Assembly (NCBI RefSeq): GCF_018780105.1
Contig: NZ_JADMKC010000018.1
Span: 160,160-224,159, forward strand
From: Thiobacillus sp.
Lineage (GTDB): Bacteria > Pseudomonadota > Gammaproteobacteria > Burkholderiales > Thiobacillaceae
DNA length: 64,000 bases
Reading direction: 5' to 3'
This document shows positions 1 to 9,173 of the stretch, in pieces (the stretch's first letter is position 1; each line of letters starts with the position of its first letter). The notes below the pieces were generated by a model. That model made no database searches. It had not been told where the DNA came from and worked only from the letters and a program-made list of their open reading frames with translations. The translations under genes were made by a program, and so were the position numbers.

Positions 1-2004
1 GGCACCCGCACCGCCGTTCAGGGTGTCGGTGCCGTCCTGGCCAAACAGCGTGTCGGCGCCTGCGTTGCCGCTGAGATAGTCATTGCCATTTGTGGCAAAT
101 GCGAAATCATCTCCAGCCGTACCATTGAAATTAGCTGACACGCGTAATTTCATTTCATCCAATACCGCATCGACTACCGTGCCGGGTGCGTTACTCATCG
201 CATTTCCCAACATTGTCCAGCCATCCCACCCAGCTCCCGACAGCCCGCTAAATCGATTGAAATCAATCAAATCCTTCAATCCATCCGCAGCACTGGTATC
301 GATCCGTGTCTGCAATGTCTGCTGCACCGCACTGAAATCCAGCTCAATCCCATCCGCCGTCAGCACCAGGCCGATGCTCTCGATCAACGGCTTGAATCGC
401 GTTTGCAACACCAGCGCGCCATAGACCGAATTCTCCAAGGCGGCATAGCTCTGATTCAGCAGGTTCATCTGTCCGCTGCTGATATTCAGGGTGACCGGGG
501 CGGTGCCGGTGGGCACTGTCTGGAAGGTGCGGCCATTGAACCGCTCAAGAACGGTGAGCTTGTCCAGCCATGCCTGATACGCCGCGCTGCCGCTGGTGAT
601 CCCAGCAAAATTGACTGTCAGCGCATGCCCAGCGTAGGCGCCGGTGGCGGTGGTGGCCATGGTGCTGGTGTCGCTCCAGGCTTTGAGCAGAGAATCGAGT
701 TGGGTGATCTGTGCGTCTCGGGTGGCGCCGGCTGCATAGCTGCTCAACGCCGTTACCAGCGAAGCAGACAGGCTGGCAGCCTCGCGCAGGTCGCGCACTT
801 GTCCGCTGCCCTGCATGTCGGGCAAGGCAGCAGCCTGGGCGGTGATCGGTACGCTGTCGGTAAACTGGCTGATGAAGCTGTTCGAGGCAAGATTCACGTC
901 ACCCAGTTGGGCGGTGTCACCGAGGGTGCCAATGCTGCCGTCGGTTTTGGTGTAGGTGCCGAGGTCGGCAATGACGTTGCCGTTGCCCAGCAGGGTGCTG
1001 TTTTGTGTCTTGGTGACGTTGATGGAGGCGATGCCCAGCGCGGCCAGGGTCGAGAGTTCTCCTGCCTGGCTGACACCATCCTGATTAAGATCGCGCCAGA
1101 TGCGCAAGTCGGCAAAGCGGGCATCTGCCGCATTCACCTTGCCATCAAGGTTGGTGTCTTCCTGCACCAGCGCAGCAAAGCCGTCGACTGCATTGCCGCC
1201 TGCGGCCAGGGAGGTGGAATCGCCGAAGAGTTCGCGTCCGCTGTCGATGGTGCCGTTATTGTTGCGGTCGAGGACGAGGAAGCCGTCGTCGGGGGCAACC
1301 CAGCCGGTAGCGGTTTTAACGCCGTCGCCGTTGTGGTCGAAGAGGATGGGGGCGGCGGTGTTGATGCCGACGGTTTCGATGCCGTCGCCGTCGAGGTCGA
1401 AGGTGAGGGGGTCGACTGGTTGGCGAAAGTTGGTGGCGGCGGTTAAATTACCGTCCACGGCTGCATCAATATCGCGATCACGGTGGCGTAGTTTGTTGTA
1501 AGCGTTGCCAAGGAGCCCTCCGCCCCAAGGTCCACCTGCTTCAGGGTCAAAAATATCATCCGGCGATATGTTTACCGAATCCCCTTTTATTTTGATACCC
1601 CCGATACTCATCTCAGGTGTGATTGTTGCAGAAGGGATTGGCGCAGCGTGAGGATCTGTTGGGTGAGGCACCATGGGACCAGACTTGATATTTATCCCCA
1701 CCCCCAACCCGCCAGCCTTATTGCTATATCCGATGGTAATACCATTACCTGTGGTAGTAACCGTTCCATCGGGGGCTGTGGTCGTTGTGGTGCCCCCGGA
1801 TACTTTCACCTTCCCATAAGTCTCTGAGCCATAAGAAGCGCTGGCGCTTCCACTGGTAATTTCCAAGCCGTCACTTGTTTGGCTGACAGAAACGTCATTA
1901 CTGATTGGCCCGGTTTTGATTGAAAAACTGACGGTTCCATCTGGGCTTGCAGTAACTGAACTATTTTTGCCAACGTATGAATAAATGCTTCCCAAAGCCA
2001 TCAT
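1..2004 (-). CDS. RTX-type calcium-binding exoprotein, 5' part (cut by window edge)
   Basis: The frame stays open for 668 codons from ATG 2004 (a second ATG follows at 2001) to the window edge. The start follows an AAGGAG-like site. Residues 1-150 are Gly/Ser/Thr-rich and repetitive. Around residues 200-260 lies the EF-hand-like block typical of haemolysin-related exoproteins (FDLDGDGIET, FDHNGDGVKT, LDRNNNGTIDSGRELFG). A mostly helical stretch follows, and the last visible residues are glycine-rich RTX nonapeptides (GNDYLSGNAGADTLFG). No N-terminal signal peptide is visible, which fits C-terminally signalled type I secretion. The type I exporter is not in the window. The true length and the secretion signal lie beyond position 1. 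It could be an adhesin, protease or S-layer-like protein; the visible part does not decide. Confidence 0.85.
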   Translation of the reverse strand, partial: MMALGSIYSYVGKNSSVTASPDGTVSFSIKTGPISNDVSVSQTSDGLEITSGSASASYGSETYGKVKVSGGTTTTTAPDGTVTTTGNGITIGYSNKAGGLGVGINIKSGPMVPHPTDPHAAPIPSATITPEMSIGGIKIKGDSVNISPDDIFDPEAGGPWGGGLLGNAYNKLRHRDRDIDAAVDGNLTAATNFRQPVDPLTFDLDGDGIETVGINTAAPILFDHNGDGVKTATGWVAPDDGFLVLDRNNNGTIDSGRELFGDSTSLAAGGNAVDGFAALVQEDTNLDGKVNAADARFADLRIWRDLNQDGVSQAGELSTLAALGIASINVTKTQNSTLLGNGNVIADLGTYTKTDGSIGTLGDTAQLGDVNLASNSFISQFTDSVPITAQAAALPDMQGSGQVRDLREAASLSASLVTALSSYAAGATRDAQITQLDSLLKAWSDTSTMATTATGAYAGHALTVNFAGITSGSAAYQAWLDKLTVLERFNGRTFQTVPTGTAPVTLNISSGQMNLLNQSYAALENSVYGALVLQTRFKPLIESIGLVLTADGIELDFSAVQQTLQTRIDTSAADGLKDLIDFNRFSGLSGAGWDGWTMLGNAMSNAPGTVVDAVLDEMKLRVSANFNGTAGDDFAFATNGNDYLSGNAGADTLFGQDGTDTLNGGAGA

Positions 2005-2413
2005 TTTCTCCTTATCGCGAAATAAATACCGAGTGCATCGCATGCATCGGGGTCAGGCCTCAATACTGTTCGTCTAGTTAAAAATCGCTTACGGCACTAA
2101 TGGATAAATGGCGGGATAAATAGGGTCAGTTCAGACACGATTAATCAATTGAGAGGGTAGTTTCAGAGCGTTACAATCAAATTGGCAACGGTGTAGCCAC
2201 TCTCGCGGTCAGTTTGATTTAATCCTCGCCCGCCCTACCCATTGCTTGAATCATTCTTATCTGCCTTCTATTCCAGACTTTGTTCCCACCAAACGTCCAC
2301 CCTCAACATCACATCGCCAGGGTGGGCTACTGCCTCCAGCAAGAGTCCAAGTAAAGACTCAGTTGAGTCTGCACTCTACCCAGCTATCCTCGCCCCCACA
2401 TCGGGAAGATTAC
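2005..2413. other. intergenic region, no gene seen
   Basis: About 410 bp between the start of the RTX gene and the stop of the LuxR-type gene. It is more AT-rich than its surroundings. I see no ORF with family features, no tRNA and no strong terminator. It must hold the RTX promoter, but no confident -35/-10 pair stands out. Confidence 0.4.
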
Positions 2414-2884
2414 CTATATCGCAGCCAGTGATTGAATGGTGTCTACGGACGCAGGCCGGGGCAAAGCTTCCTCTACGTGCCTTGGTATCTGATACCCCAC
2501 ATCCACCTGCATCATGTTGGCAACATCCCCCTTGCTCATTTTGTCCCGGTCACCCATACGTCTGTTACATAGTTGGGCGGGGATATCGGTGGTTCGTATT
2601 TCGATTTGCCTGGCTAACAGCGCCTTTGCGACCGCATGCGTTCGGTTTGTTGCGTTGAGCTTGAGCATGATGTTGCTGACGTGATGGTTGACTGTCTTGA
2701 CGCTTATCAGCAGATCGATAGCAATCTTCTTGTCGCCTTTACCCTGGGCAAGTTGCCGCAGAATCTGTATCTCGCGCGATGTCAGCCCGATGGTTTTCAT
2801 TCCTGCATCCAGGCTTTTATCGATTTCATTGCCGGAACCAACTAAACGAGGCAACTTCGGCTTGTTATTCTTCTCCTTGCTCAT
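2414..2884 (-). CDS. small LuxR-type HTH transcriptional regulator
   Basis: A 156-aa protein with one recognisable domain, a LuxR/GerE helix-turn-helix at about residues 32-95. The core motifs are LTSREIQILRQLAQG and KTVNHHVSNIMLKL. There is no receiver or autoinducer domain ahead of it, so it is a stand-alone DNA-binding protein rather than a full response regulator. An open frame extends upstream to 3073, but its residues are unlike any LuxR partner domain. I prefer ATG 2884, which has GGAGAG about 10 nt upstream. The C-terminal ~55 residues match nothing I know. It lies beside the RTX gene on the same strand and could control it; that is inference. Confidence 0.7.
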   Translation of the reverse strand: MSKEKNNKPKLPRLVGSGNEIDKSLDAGMKTIGLTSREIQILRQLAQGKGDKKIAIDLLISVKTVNHHVSNIMLKLNATNRTHAVAKALLARQIEIRTTDIPAQLCNRRMGDRDKMSKGDVANMMQVDVGYQIPRHVEEALPRPASVDTIQSLAAI

Positions 2885-3328
2885 AGGTAGTGCTCTCCGC
2901 ACAACCGATAAAAGTTGCAGGGACAATGGACACGTTGAGCGGCCCGCGTGTTTTCCACGCGGTGATTGGTACGTATGCGATGCATGGACTCCCCCTGCTT
3001 TTATTAATCCCCAAGTGCTGCACTTAGGGATTTGCTGGACTCTGCAAGAACGTCTTTTGATTTGTCTATACAACTTTAGTTGTATACATCAATATCTTAT
3101 TGATATTATTGATAAATAAGTTTATTTTTCCCGAAATCTATATCGAAATCGATGTCTGCTGTATGAAGCGTGCATTAATCCGTCCATGATCCATAAGCTT
3201 GCGGGCTTGTCTGTTGCGAGCATTCCCTATGGAAATGACGCCGCCCACTAGCTATTTGAATTACAGGTCCCGCAAGAATTCGCCCCCCATTACGGCTTCC
3301 GCCACACACGCATCAACGCGTCATCTGT

Positions 3329-3355
3329 TTGCCTACCCGGCAGCCGCGCTAGAAT
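3329..3355 (+). promoter_or_regulatory. candidate sigma-70 promoter for map-glnD
   Basis: A -10-like TAGAAT (3350-3355) lies 28 bp before the map start codon. A weak -35-like TTGCCT (3329-3334) sits about 15 bp upstream, so the spacing is short. The rest of 2885-3383 is AT-rich with no other supported feature. Confidence 0.4.
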
Positions 3356-3383
3356 GCGGCTTTACTGATTCGCAATTCCCCCC

Positions 3384-4193
3384 ATGACTGTCACCATCAA
3401 AACCGGCGCTGAAATCGAAAGCATGCGCGTTGCGGGCCGCCTTGGCGCGGAAGTGCTCGACTACATCACCCCCTTCGTCAAACCCGGCGTCACCACGGGC
3501 GAGCTTGACCGGCTGTGCCACGACTACATGGTGAACGTACAGGGCACGATCCCGGCGCCGCTGAATTACGCGCCGTCCGGCCATGTGCCTTACCCCAAAT
3601 CCATCTGCACCTCGATCAACAATCAGGTCTGCCACGGCGTGCCGAGCGACAAGGTGCTGAAAAACGGCGACATCGTGAATCTGGACATTACGGTGATCAA
3701 GGACGGCTGGCACGGCGACACCAGCCGCATGTTCGTTGCGGGCGAGACGACGCCGCAGGCGCGGCGGTTGATCCAGATCACGTATGAGGCGATGTGGATC
3801 GGCATCCATCAGGTGAAACCCGGCGCGCGGCTGGGCGACATCGGCCACGCGATCCAGCGTTTTGCCGAAAAGAGCGGCTACAGCGTGGTGCGCGAGTTCT
3901 GCGGCCACGGCATCGGCCGGGGGTTCCACGAAGACCCGCAGGTACTGCACTACGGCAAGCCCGGCACGGGTCTGCTGCTGGAAACCGGCATGACGTTCAC
4001 CATCGAGCCGATGATCAATGCGGGCAGGCGCGATATTCGCCAGATGCCGGACGGCTGGACGATCGTGACCAAGGATCGCAGCCTGTCGGCGCAGTGGGAA
4101 CACACGGTGCTGGTCACCGACAGCGGGTTCGAGGTGATGACGCTATCGGCGGGCAGCCCGGCCGTCCCCGATCTCTCGCGTCTGGCGGTGTGA
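3384..4193 (+). CDS. map: methionine aminopeptidase, type I
   Basis: Removes the initiator methionine from nascent proteins in the cytosol. It is 269 aa, a normal length for type I bacterial enzymes. All five metal ligands can be placed: D101 (in VNLDITV), D112 (GDTSRMF), H175 (GHGIGRGFHE), E208 (FTIEPM) and E239 (WEHTVLV). There is no N-terminal zinc-finger extension. The stop overlaps the glnD start by 4 bp, so the two are probably translationally coupled. Peptide deformylase, the enzyme acting just before it, is encoded in the same window (12943-13476) but in a different operon. Confidence 0.97.
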   Translation: MTVTIKTGAEIESMRVAGRLGAEVLDYITPFVKPGVTTGELDRLCHDYMVNVQGTIPAPLNYAPSGHVPYPKSICTSINNQVCHGVPSDKVLKNGDIVNLDITVIKDGWHGDTSRMFVAGETTPQARRLIQITYEAMWIGIHQVKPGARLGDIGHAIQRFAEKSGYSVVREFCGHGIGRGFHEDPQVLHYGKPGTGLLLETGMTFTIEPMINAGRRDIRQMPDGWTIVTKDRSLSAQWEHTVLVTDSGFEVMTLSAGSPAVPDLSRLAV

Positions 4194-6742
4194 ACCGTCC
4201 GCTGCTTGCCGGCCTGCGCGAACGGCTGAAATCCCGCCGCGCGGCGCTGGTTGCGGCGTATCTCAAAAAACCCGCGGTTTCGCTTTATCTGACGCGCCAC
4301 GCCGGTCTGGTGGACGGCGTGCTGGCGGACATCTGCGCCGGGCTGGCGCTGCCCGGCAGCTTTTGTCTCGCCGCGGTGGGCGGCTACGGGCGCGGCGAGT
4401 TGTTCCCCGGCTCGGACGTCGATCTGTTGCTGCTGCTGCCACATGAGCCCGACGCCGCGCAACAGGCCACGCTGGAAAACTGGGTGCAGGCATGTTGGGA
4501 CATCGGGCTGGAAATCGGCCACAGCGTGCGCACTGTCGAGGCCTGCGTGGCCGAGGCGGCCGCCGATATCACGGTGGAAACCAACCTGCTGGAAGCGCGC
4601 TTCCTGTGGGGCAGCCAGGCCCTGTTCGGCCAATTCGAAAGCGCTTTCCAGGCGCGCTTCGACGCCCAGCCGTTTTTCGACGGCAAGCTGGCCGAGCAGC
4701 GCGCACGCCACGCCCGCTTCGACGACAGCGCCTACAAGCTCGAACCCAACCTGAAAGACAGTCCGGGCGGGCTGCGCGATCTGCACACGATTCACTGGCT
4801 GGCGCAGGCGTGCGGCATCAGCGGCGGCTGGAATGGCCTGGCCTGTGCTGGACTGCTGACCCACGCCGAGGCCCGCCGCATTGCGCAAGCCGAACGCAGC
4901 GTGGCGGCGCTGCGCATCCATCTGCATATTCTGGCCGGGCGGCGCGACGACCGCCTGGCCTTCGACTACCAGACCGAACTTGCCGAACGGCTGGGGCTCG
5001 CCGCCACGGCGCACAAGCGCGCCGGCGAACGCCTGATGCAGACGTATTTCCGGGCAGCCAAGCTGATCCAGCGCGCCAACGACATCCTGATCCAGTCGCT
5101 GCGGGTGCGACTGTTTCCGGTGAACGCGCCGCCGCAGCCGATCGACGCCGATTTCCTGCTGCGCGCCAATCTGCTCGAAGCGCGCGATCCCGAACTGTTC
5201 GAGCGCAAGCCCGACGCCTTGCTGCGCATTTTCATCGTCTACGCGCAGCACCCGCTGGTCGACGGCTTCGAGCCCACGACCCTGCGTGCGCTGTGGCGCG
5301 GCAGCCTGCAGATCAATGCCGCCTTCCGCGCCGATCCTGCACATTGCGCGCTGTTCATGACGCTGCTGCGGCAGCCACTAGGCATTACCCGGGCGCTGCG
5401 CGCGATGCACCGGTTCGGCCTGCTGGCGCGCTATATCCCGGCGTTCGGCCGCATCGTCGGGCAGATGCAGCACGACCTGTTCCACATCTACACCGTGGAT
5501 GAACACATCCTGATGGTGTTGCGCAACATGCGGCGCTTTACGGTGCCCGCACTGGCACACGAATTTCCGCTCGCCAGCCGGTTGATCCAGTCGTTCGACA
5601 AGCCGGAACTGCTTTATCTGGCCGCGCTGTTTCACGATATTGCCAAAGGCCGGGGCGGCGACCATTCCGAGCTCGGGCTGGTCGATGCGCGCCGGTTCTG
5701 CCGCCATCACGGGCTCGACAAGACCGACAGCGAACTGGTCGCCTGGATGGTGGGCATGCATCTGGTGATGTCGCGCACCTCGCAAAAAGAGGACACCAGC
5801 GATCCGGAGGTGATTGCCGCGTTTGCCGCACGCGTGGGCGACAGCCGCCGGCTGACCGCGCTCTACCTGCTGACCGTGGCCGACATCCGCGGCACCAGCC
5901 CCAAGGTCTGGAACGCCTGGAAAGGCAAGCTACTGGAAGATCTCTACCACGCCACGCTGGCCAGCCTGTCAGGCGGCACCCAGGCCATGGCCGGCATCGC
6001 CGCCAAGCAGGCCGAGGCACGCATCAGGCTCGCCCTCTACGGCCTGCCCAACAGTGCAGCCGATGCGCTGTGGCAACACCTCGACGAACGCTATTTCGTG
6101 CGTTACGAGGTCCGCGACATCGCCTGGCAGGCGCGCATGCTGTGGCGTCGCACCCATACCCCGGATGCGGTCGTGCAGGCGCGCCTGTCGCCGGTGGGGG
6201 AAGGCATCCAGGTGCTGGTCTACACGCCCGACCGCCCCGACCTGTTCGCCCGCATCTGCGGCTTTTTCGCGCGCATCCAGTACACCATCCTCGAAGCCAA
6301 GATCCACACCACGCAACATGGCTACGCACTGGATAGTTTTCAGGTGATGGATCTGGCCAACCGCGGCATCCATTACCGCGATTTCCTCAGCTACGTGGAA
6401 CACGAACTTGCGCGCGACCTCGACCCCGCGCGCCCGATGCAGGCCGCGCCGCGCGGCCGCCTGTCGCGCCACCAGCGCCACCACCCCTACCCGGCCACGG
6501 TTCGCCTGGAAGCCGACGCGCAAGGCCGAGGCCATATGCTGAGCATCACCTGTGCCGACCGCGGCGGCTTGCTGTTTGCGGTAGCGGAGGTTTTGATGCG
6601 GCATGAGGTGAGCGTCTATGCCGCCAGGATCGACACGCTGGGCGAGCGCGTCGAAGATACGTTTCTGGTGCGGGGGGAGGTATTGCAGTCGCCTGCCAGC
6701 GTGCAGGCGCTGGAAGCGGAAATACTCGGCGTGTTGCAGTAA
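4190..6742 (+). CDS. glnD: bifunctional uridylyltransferase/uridylyl-removing enzyme GlnD
   Basis: Adds UMP to PII proteins, and removes it, in response to glutamine, so it is the primary nitrogen sensor. The open frame runs back into map. The natural start is GTG 4190, which overlaps the map stop and gives 850 aa, the family length. Domains in order: nucleotidyltransferase with GGYGRGELFPGSDVDLL near residues 64-80; HD hydrolase with FHDIAKGRGGDHSELG near 481; two C-terminal ACT domains (about 665-740 and 780-850) that bind glutamine. Catalytic residues of both activities look intact. No PII gene is in the window. Confidence 0.96.
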   Translation: MNRPLLAGLRERLKSRRAALVAAYLKKPAVSLYLTRHAGLVDGVLADICAGLALPGSFCLAAVGGYGRGELFPGSDVDLLLLLPHEPDAAQQATLENWVQACWDIGLEIGHSVRTVEACVAEAAADITVETNLLEARFLWGSQALFGQFESAFQARFDAQPFFDGKLAEQRARHARFDDSAYKLEPNLKDSPGGLRDLHTIHWLAQACGISGGWNGLACAGLLTHAEARRIAQAERSVAALRIHLHILAGRRDDRLAFDYQTELAERLGLAATAHKRAGERLMQTYFRAAKLIQRANDILIQSLRVRLFPVNAPPQPIDADFLLRANLLEARDPELFERKPDALLRIFIVYAQHPLVDGFEPTTLRALWRGSLQINAAFRADPAHCALFMTLLRQPLGITRALRAMHRFGLLARYIPAFGRIVGQMQHDLFHIYTVDEHILMVLRNMRRFTVPALAHEFPLASRLIQSFDKPELLYLAALFHDIAKGRGGDHSELGLVDARRFCRHHGLDKTDSELVAWMVGMHLVMSRTSQKEDTSDPEVIAAFAARVGDSRRLTALYLLTVADIRGTSPKVWNAWKGKLLEDLYHATLASLSGGTQAMAGIAAKQAEARIRLALYGLPNSAADALWQHLDERYFVRYEVRDIAWQARMLWRRTHTPDAVVQARLSPVGEGIQVLVYTPDRPDLFARICGFFARIQYTILEAKIHTTQHGYALDSFQVMDLANRGIHYRDFLSYVEHELARDLDPARPMQAAPRGRLSRHQRHHPYPATVRLEADAQGRGHMLSITCADRGGLLFAVAEVLMRHEVSVYAARIDTLGERVEDTFLVRGEVLQSPASVQALEAEILGVLQ

Positions 6743-6781
6743 TACCTTGCAGTAATGCGGGGTCAGGCGACCGCGGCGGAA

Positions 6782-7003
6782 TTACGGTGCAGGACTGGCG
6801 TACTCATCCACATAGCGGCCACGCGTCGGCGCCTTGCGCGCCGGGGGGGCTTTCTTGCGCGTGCCTTCGGCCGGTTTTTTGACTTTCGGGTCCAGCCCGG
6901 TTTTCACGCGGGTACCGCTGCGCCCCGGTCGCACTCCGCCGCCCACGGTCGCATCGGCCAGACTGATTTCCCGCTTCATTTCATTCGATTGGGTCGCTTT
7001 CAT
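6782..7003 (-). CDS. small basic protein of unknown function
   Basis: A 73-aa frame whose ATG (7003) overlaps the TGA of the FlaF-like gene in an ATGA arrangement. Translation is therefore probably coupled, which is the main evidence that it is real. The product is rich in Lys, Arg, Gly and Pro (VKKPAEGTRKKAPPARKAPT) and looks disordered. There is no signal peptide, membrane segment or known domain. It could be a nucleic-acid-binding or scaffold peptide. A longer frame starting at 7264 only shadows the gene upstream. Confidence 0.6.
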   Translation of the reverse strand: MKATQSNEMKREISLADATVGGGVRPGRSGTRVKTGLDPKVKKPAEGTRKKAPPARKAPTRGRYVDEYASPAP

Positions 7004-7383
7004 GCTGCTACCCGCCATTCCTTGAGGCTCCCTGCCAGCGTGCGCGTCAGCGCGGCCAGGCTGCCTACCCCCTCGGTGCTGGGTTCGGCTTCGCAGGCGC
7101 TGATCTTGCCGTCGGCATAGACCGAGAGAATCAGGAGGTTGTGCTGCACTTCCAGCGGAACCGCCAGAGCGTTTTCTGCAAGCGCGGTTTGAATGCCATG
7201 CCAGACTTCGCGACTGGCCGCCAGAACATCGGCCAGCTGGCTGACACGGTTGGGGTCGTTCCATTGCTGCTGCACTTTGAGCAGCCGGATCGCGATGTTG
7301 TCCAGCTGCGCCACCTCGCTGATCATCCCTTCATATGGGTGAACACGATGCCGAGCTTGTCCGGTCGAATTTTGCGCGCTCAT
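7000..7383 (-). CDS. FlaF-like protein
   Basis: 127 aa from ATG 7383, which has AAGGA 5 nt upstream; ATG 7326 is an alternative. Residues ~25-105 resemble the FlaF flagellin regulator family: helical, with the pattern REVWHGIQTALAE followed by VPLEVQHNLLILSVYAD, close to the NRxLW...LPxxLxxNLLxLS pattern I know from FlaF. In alphaproteobacteria FlaF works with FlbT on flagellin mRNA and export. Here there is no FlbT and no flagellar gene, so the role is uncertain. The gene lies downstream of def in the same direction and was probably closer to it before the element at 7500-13039 inserted. Confidence 0.55.
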   Translation of the reverse strand: MSAQNSTGQARHRVHPYEGMISEVAQLDNIAIRLLKVQQQWNDPNRVSQLADVLAASREVWHGIQTALAENALAVPLEVQHNLLILSVYADGKISACEAEPSTEGVGSLAALTRTLAGSLKEWRVAA

Positions 7384-7499
7384 TATTGTCCTTGCTGCTT
7401 GCGCCGGGGCACCTTGCCCACGGTTACGCTTCAAGTTAGCGGCAATGCCCTACACAACTTTAGGCATGCTAAATGCGTGCCAGCACACACAAAACCGGG

Positions 7500-7596
7500 T
7501 CAATCGTCCTGCAGGTTCTGTCCGGGAAACAGGGTATCGGTGAAGCCGAAGTAGCGCAGATCGCGTATCCGCATGGGGTACAGCACGCCGTGCAGA
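7500..7596 (-). repeat. left direct repeat (candidate att site), displaced def 3' fragment
   Basis: Identical over 97 bp to 12943-13039. Read on the minus strand it encodes the C-terminal end of peptide deformylase with its stop codon at 7500-7502, but has no start or catalytic part. The next base on each side differs between the copies, so the repeat limits are exact. Confidence 0.93.
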
Positions 7597-7650
7597 GTCT
7601 GGAATAAACCCCATAGAAACAGGGCTTTAGTTCCATGATCGACCTTGATA

Positions 7651-7668
7651 TGTCAACTACGTGCCAAC
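7651..7668 (+). repeat. candidate integrase arm-type site, left
   Basis: The 18-mer TGTCAACTACGTGCCAAC lies 54 bp inside the left repeat. It matches 12832-12849 at 15 of 18 positions in the same orientation. Paired short repeats just inside both ends are typical of arm-type binding sites for tyrosine integrases. This is pattern-based inference. Confidence 0.4.
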
Positions 7669-7681
7669 AGGGGCGTAAATC

Positions 7682-8665
7682 ATGGCTTCAATTCGCAAAC
7701 TTCCATCCGGTAAGTGGAACGTAAGAATCATTCGTCGTGGATCACCTACGATCACTAAAACATTCATCAATAAAGCTGACGCCGATAAGTGGGGAAGAAT
7801 CACTGAATCAGAATTAGATCGCGGTGTATGGGTAGATCGTAGCGAAGCGGAAGCTACAACCCTAGCCAGTGCCCTTGAACGATACCGGCGTGAAGTCACC
7901 CCCAAAAAGAAAGGGGCAATCAGGGAAGATAACCGGATTGCTAAATGGCTTCGATCTGACTTGGCGTGTCGTTCCATCGCTTCGCTCAAACCTTCTGACT
8001 TTGCTGCATATCGGGACAAGCGCCTTGAAGCGAAGGCAGCTGCAGCCACGGTACGTCTAGAACTGGGTGTCATATCTCACCTGTTCACCATTGCAATACA
8101 GGAATGGGGACTGTCTGTGGTCAATCCAATTCAATCAATACGCAAGCCCACTGTGAACAATGCCCGCACAAGGCGATTAGAAGGTGATGAGGAATCACGT
8201 CTTCTTACTGCATGTAGCGAATCAAGAACCCGCCACTTATATTCAATGGTTGTTCTGTCGCTTGAAACGGCTATGAGGCGGGGGGAAATTGTTTCGTTAA
8301 CGTGGTCTGAGATTGACCTTTCCCGGTCGGTCATAAAGAAAGATGACAGCAAAAACGGTGACGGTCGAATTATTCCACTTACAGAAAAGGCTTTAGCTGT
8401 TCTACCCCCAAGGGGAATTGGAAGACTGTTCCGAACATTCCCCCGTAGTGCTTTTGAAGCTGCACTAAAGAAAGCAGGGATTGAGGATTTTCATTGGCAC
8501 GACTTACGCCATGAAGCTGTAAGCCGTCTATTTGAGCGGGACATGAATGTAATGGAAGTCGCGGCGGTGTCAGGGCACAAGACCCTTCAACATTTAAAGC
8601 GGTACACACACCTGAAGCCTGAAGACCTTCTACGAAAAATGAATAGGCAGGCCTCATCGGTCTGA
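7682..8665 (+). CDS. int: tyrosine recombinase/integrase of the element
   Basis: 327 aa. Residues 1-60 form an N-terminal arm-binding-like region (SIRKLPSGKWNVRIIRRG), ~60-150 the SAM-like core-binding domain, and 165-320 the catalytic domain. Catalytic residues: R199 (AMRRGEIVSLTW), K224 in the beta-hairpin (SKNGDGRIIPL), H273 and R276 (HDLRH), H299 (SGHKTLQHL) and Y308 (KRYTHL). All are present, so the enzyme looks active. It begins 85 bp inside the left 97-bp repeat and reads inward, the usual position next to attL. The predicted target is the 3' end of def. Codon use is more AT-rich than in the host genes around it. Confidence 0.93.
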   Translation: MASIRKLPSGKWNVRIIRRGSPTITKTFINKADADKWGRITESELDRGVWVDRSEAEATTLASALERYRREVTPKKKGAIREDNRIAKWLRSDLACRSIASLKPSDFAAYRDKRLEAKAAAATVRLELGVISHLFTIAIQEWGLSVVNPIQSIRKPTVNNARTRRLEGDEESRLLTACSESRTRHLYSMVVLSLETAMRRGEIVSLTWSEIDLSRSVIKKDDSKNGDGRIIPLTEKALAVLPPRGIGRLFRTFPRSAFEAALKKAGIEDFHWHDLRHEAVSRLFERDMNVMEVAAVSGHKTLQHLKRYTHLKPEDLLRKMNRQASSV

Positions 8666-9014
8666 CGACCTTCAGGAATGCTGTTTAGGCTCACTAGGAA
8701 GGCCGCTACGGGGTTTAACTCATGCGGCCCACACTACCCTAGCCGTCAATTATTGCAATTGTCTTTCTGCAATGAATCCTAACCCAAGTTCCCACATACA
8801 AAATATAGCAAGAATGGCTTGTTTAAAGGGATACAGCCTGATTGCCATTCTTATCAACAAACAAATTAAGACAACCGCATCGAAAAATAATAAAAATATT
8901 TGTTGACAAGTCTAATCAGACGTGCTATAATAATAGCTTGTGTAGAAAAGATTACGCCTTTTAGACATATCTTTTGGAATTATTACACATGAAATAGACG
9001 GAGTCAATAAAATA
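8666..9014. other. AT-rich control region of the element
   Basis: About 350 bp with no ORF, between the integrase and the small-gene operon. It holds a 9-bp inverted repeat (AAGAATGGC 8810-8818, GCCATTCTT 8844-8852, 25-bp spacer), a shorter ATTGCA/TGCAAT pair (8752-8757, 8768-8773) and the consensus promoter at 8903-8931. AT-richness and inverted repeats next to a polymerase-like operon make it the best candidate for an origin or regulator-binding region. No iterons are obvious. Confidence 0.5.
8903..8931 (+). promoter_or_regulatory. perfect consensus sigma-70 promoter of the element operon
   Basis: TTGACA (8903-8908) and TATAAT (8926-8931) are both exact consensus hexamers separated by the ideal 17 bp. 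The spacer contains the palindrome GTCT-AATC-AGAC, a possible operator between the two hexamers. The first gene of the operon starts 84 bp downstream at 9015. So strong a promoter on a mobile element would normally need repression, which the palindrome may provide. Confidence 0.85.
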
Positions 9015-9173
9015 ATGAACTTTGGTAACAACTTAAAAAATATGGTTGGGCTTCCCCTAACCGAAGAAGATCAAATTCCCTTTATTGCCATGAAGCGCAA
9101 GGCGGAGGAAATTGAAGCAGAGAAGCAAGCAGCACTAAAACAAAAACAAGATTTGGAGAAGAAACAATCATGA
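9015..9173 (+). CDS. small charged protein, first gene of the element operon
   Basis: A 52-aa frame (begins MNFGNNLKNMVGLPLTEED, ends EKKQS). The C-terminal half is a highly charged Lys/Glu/Gln helix, probably coiled coil. It is the first frame after the consensus promoter, and its TGA overlaps the next ATG (ATGA at 9170-9173). No family recognised. Confidence 0.6.
   Translation: MNFGNNLKNMVGLPLTEEDQIPFIAMKRKAEEIEAEKQAALKQKQDLEKKQS

Noticed and set aside
403-1446. Long plus-strand open frame of 347 codons
   Set aside because: It is the antisense shadow of the RTX gene: Gly/Ala/Val-rich with no domain, while the minus strand reads clear EF-hand and RTX motifs.
2885-3073. N-terminal extension of the LuxR-type protein to 3073
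   Set aside because: The added residues have no family likeness and ATG 2884 has its own ribosome-binding site.
3950-5344. 464-codon minus-strand frame opposite map/glnD
   Set aside because: GC-rich shadow frame; GlnD motifs on the plus strand are unambiguous.
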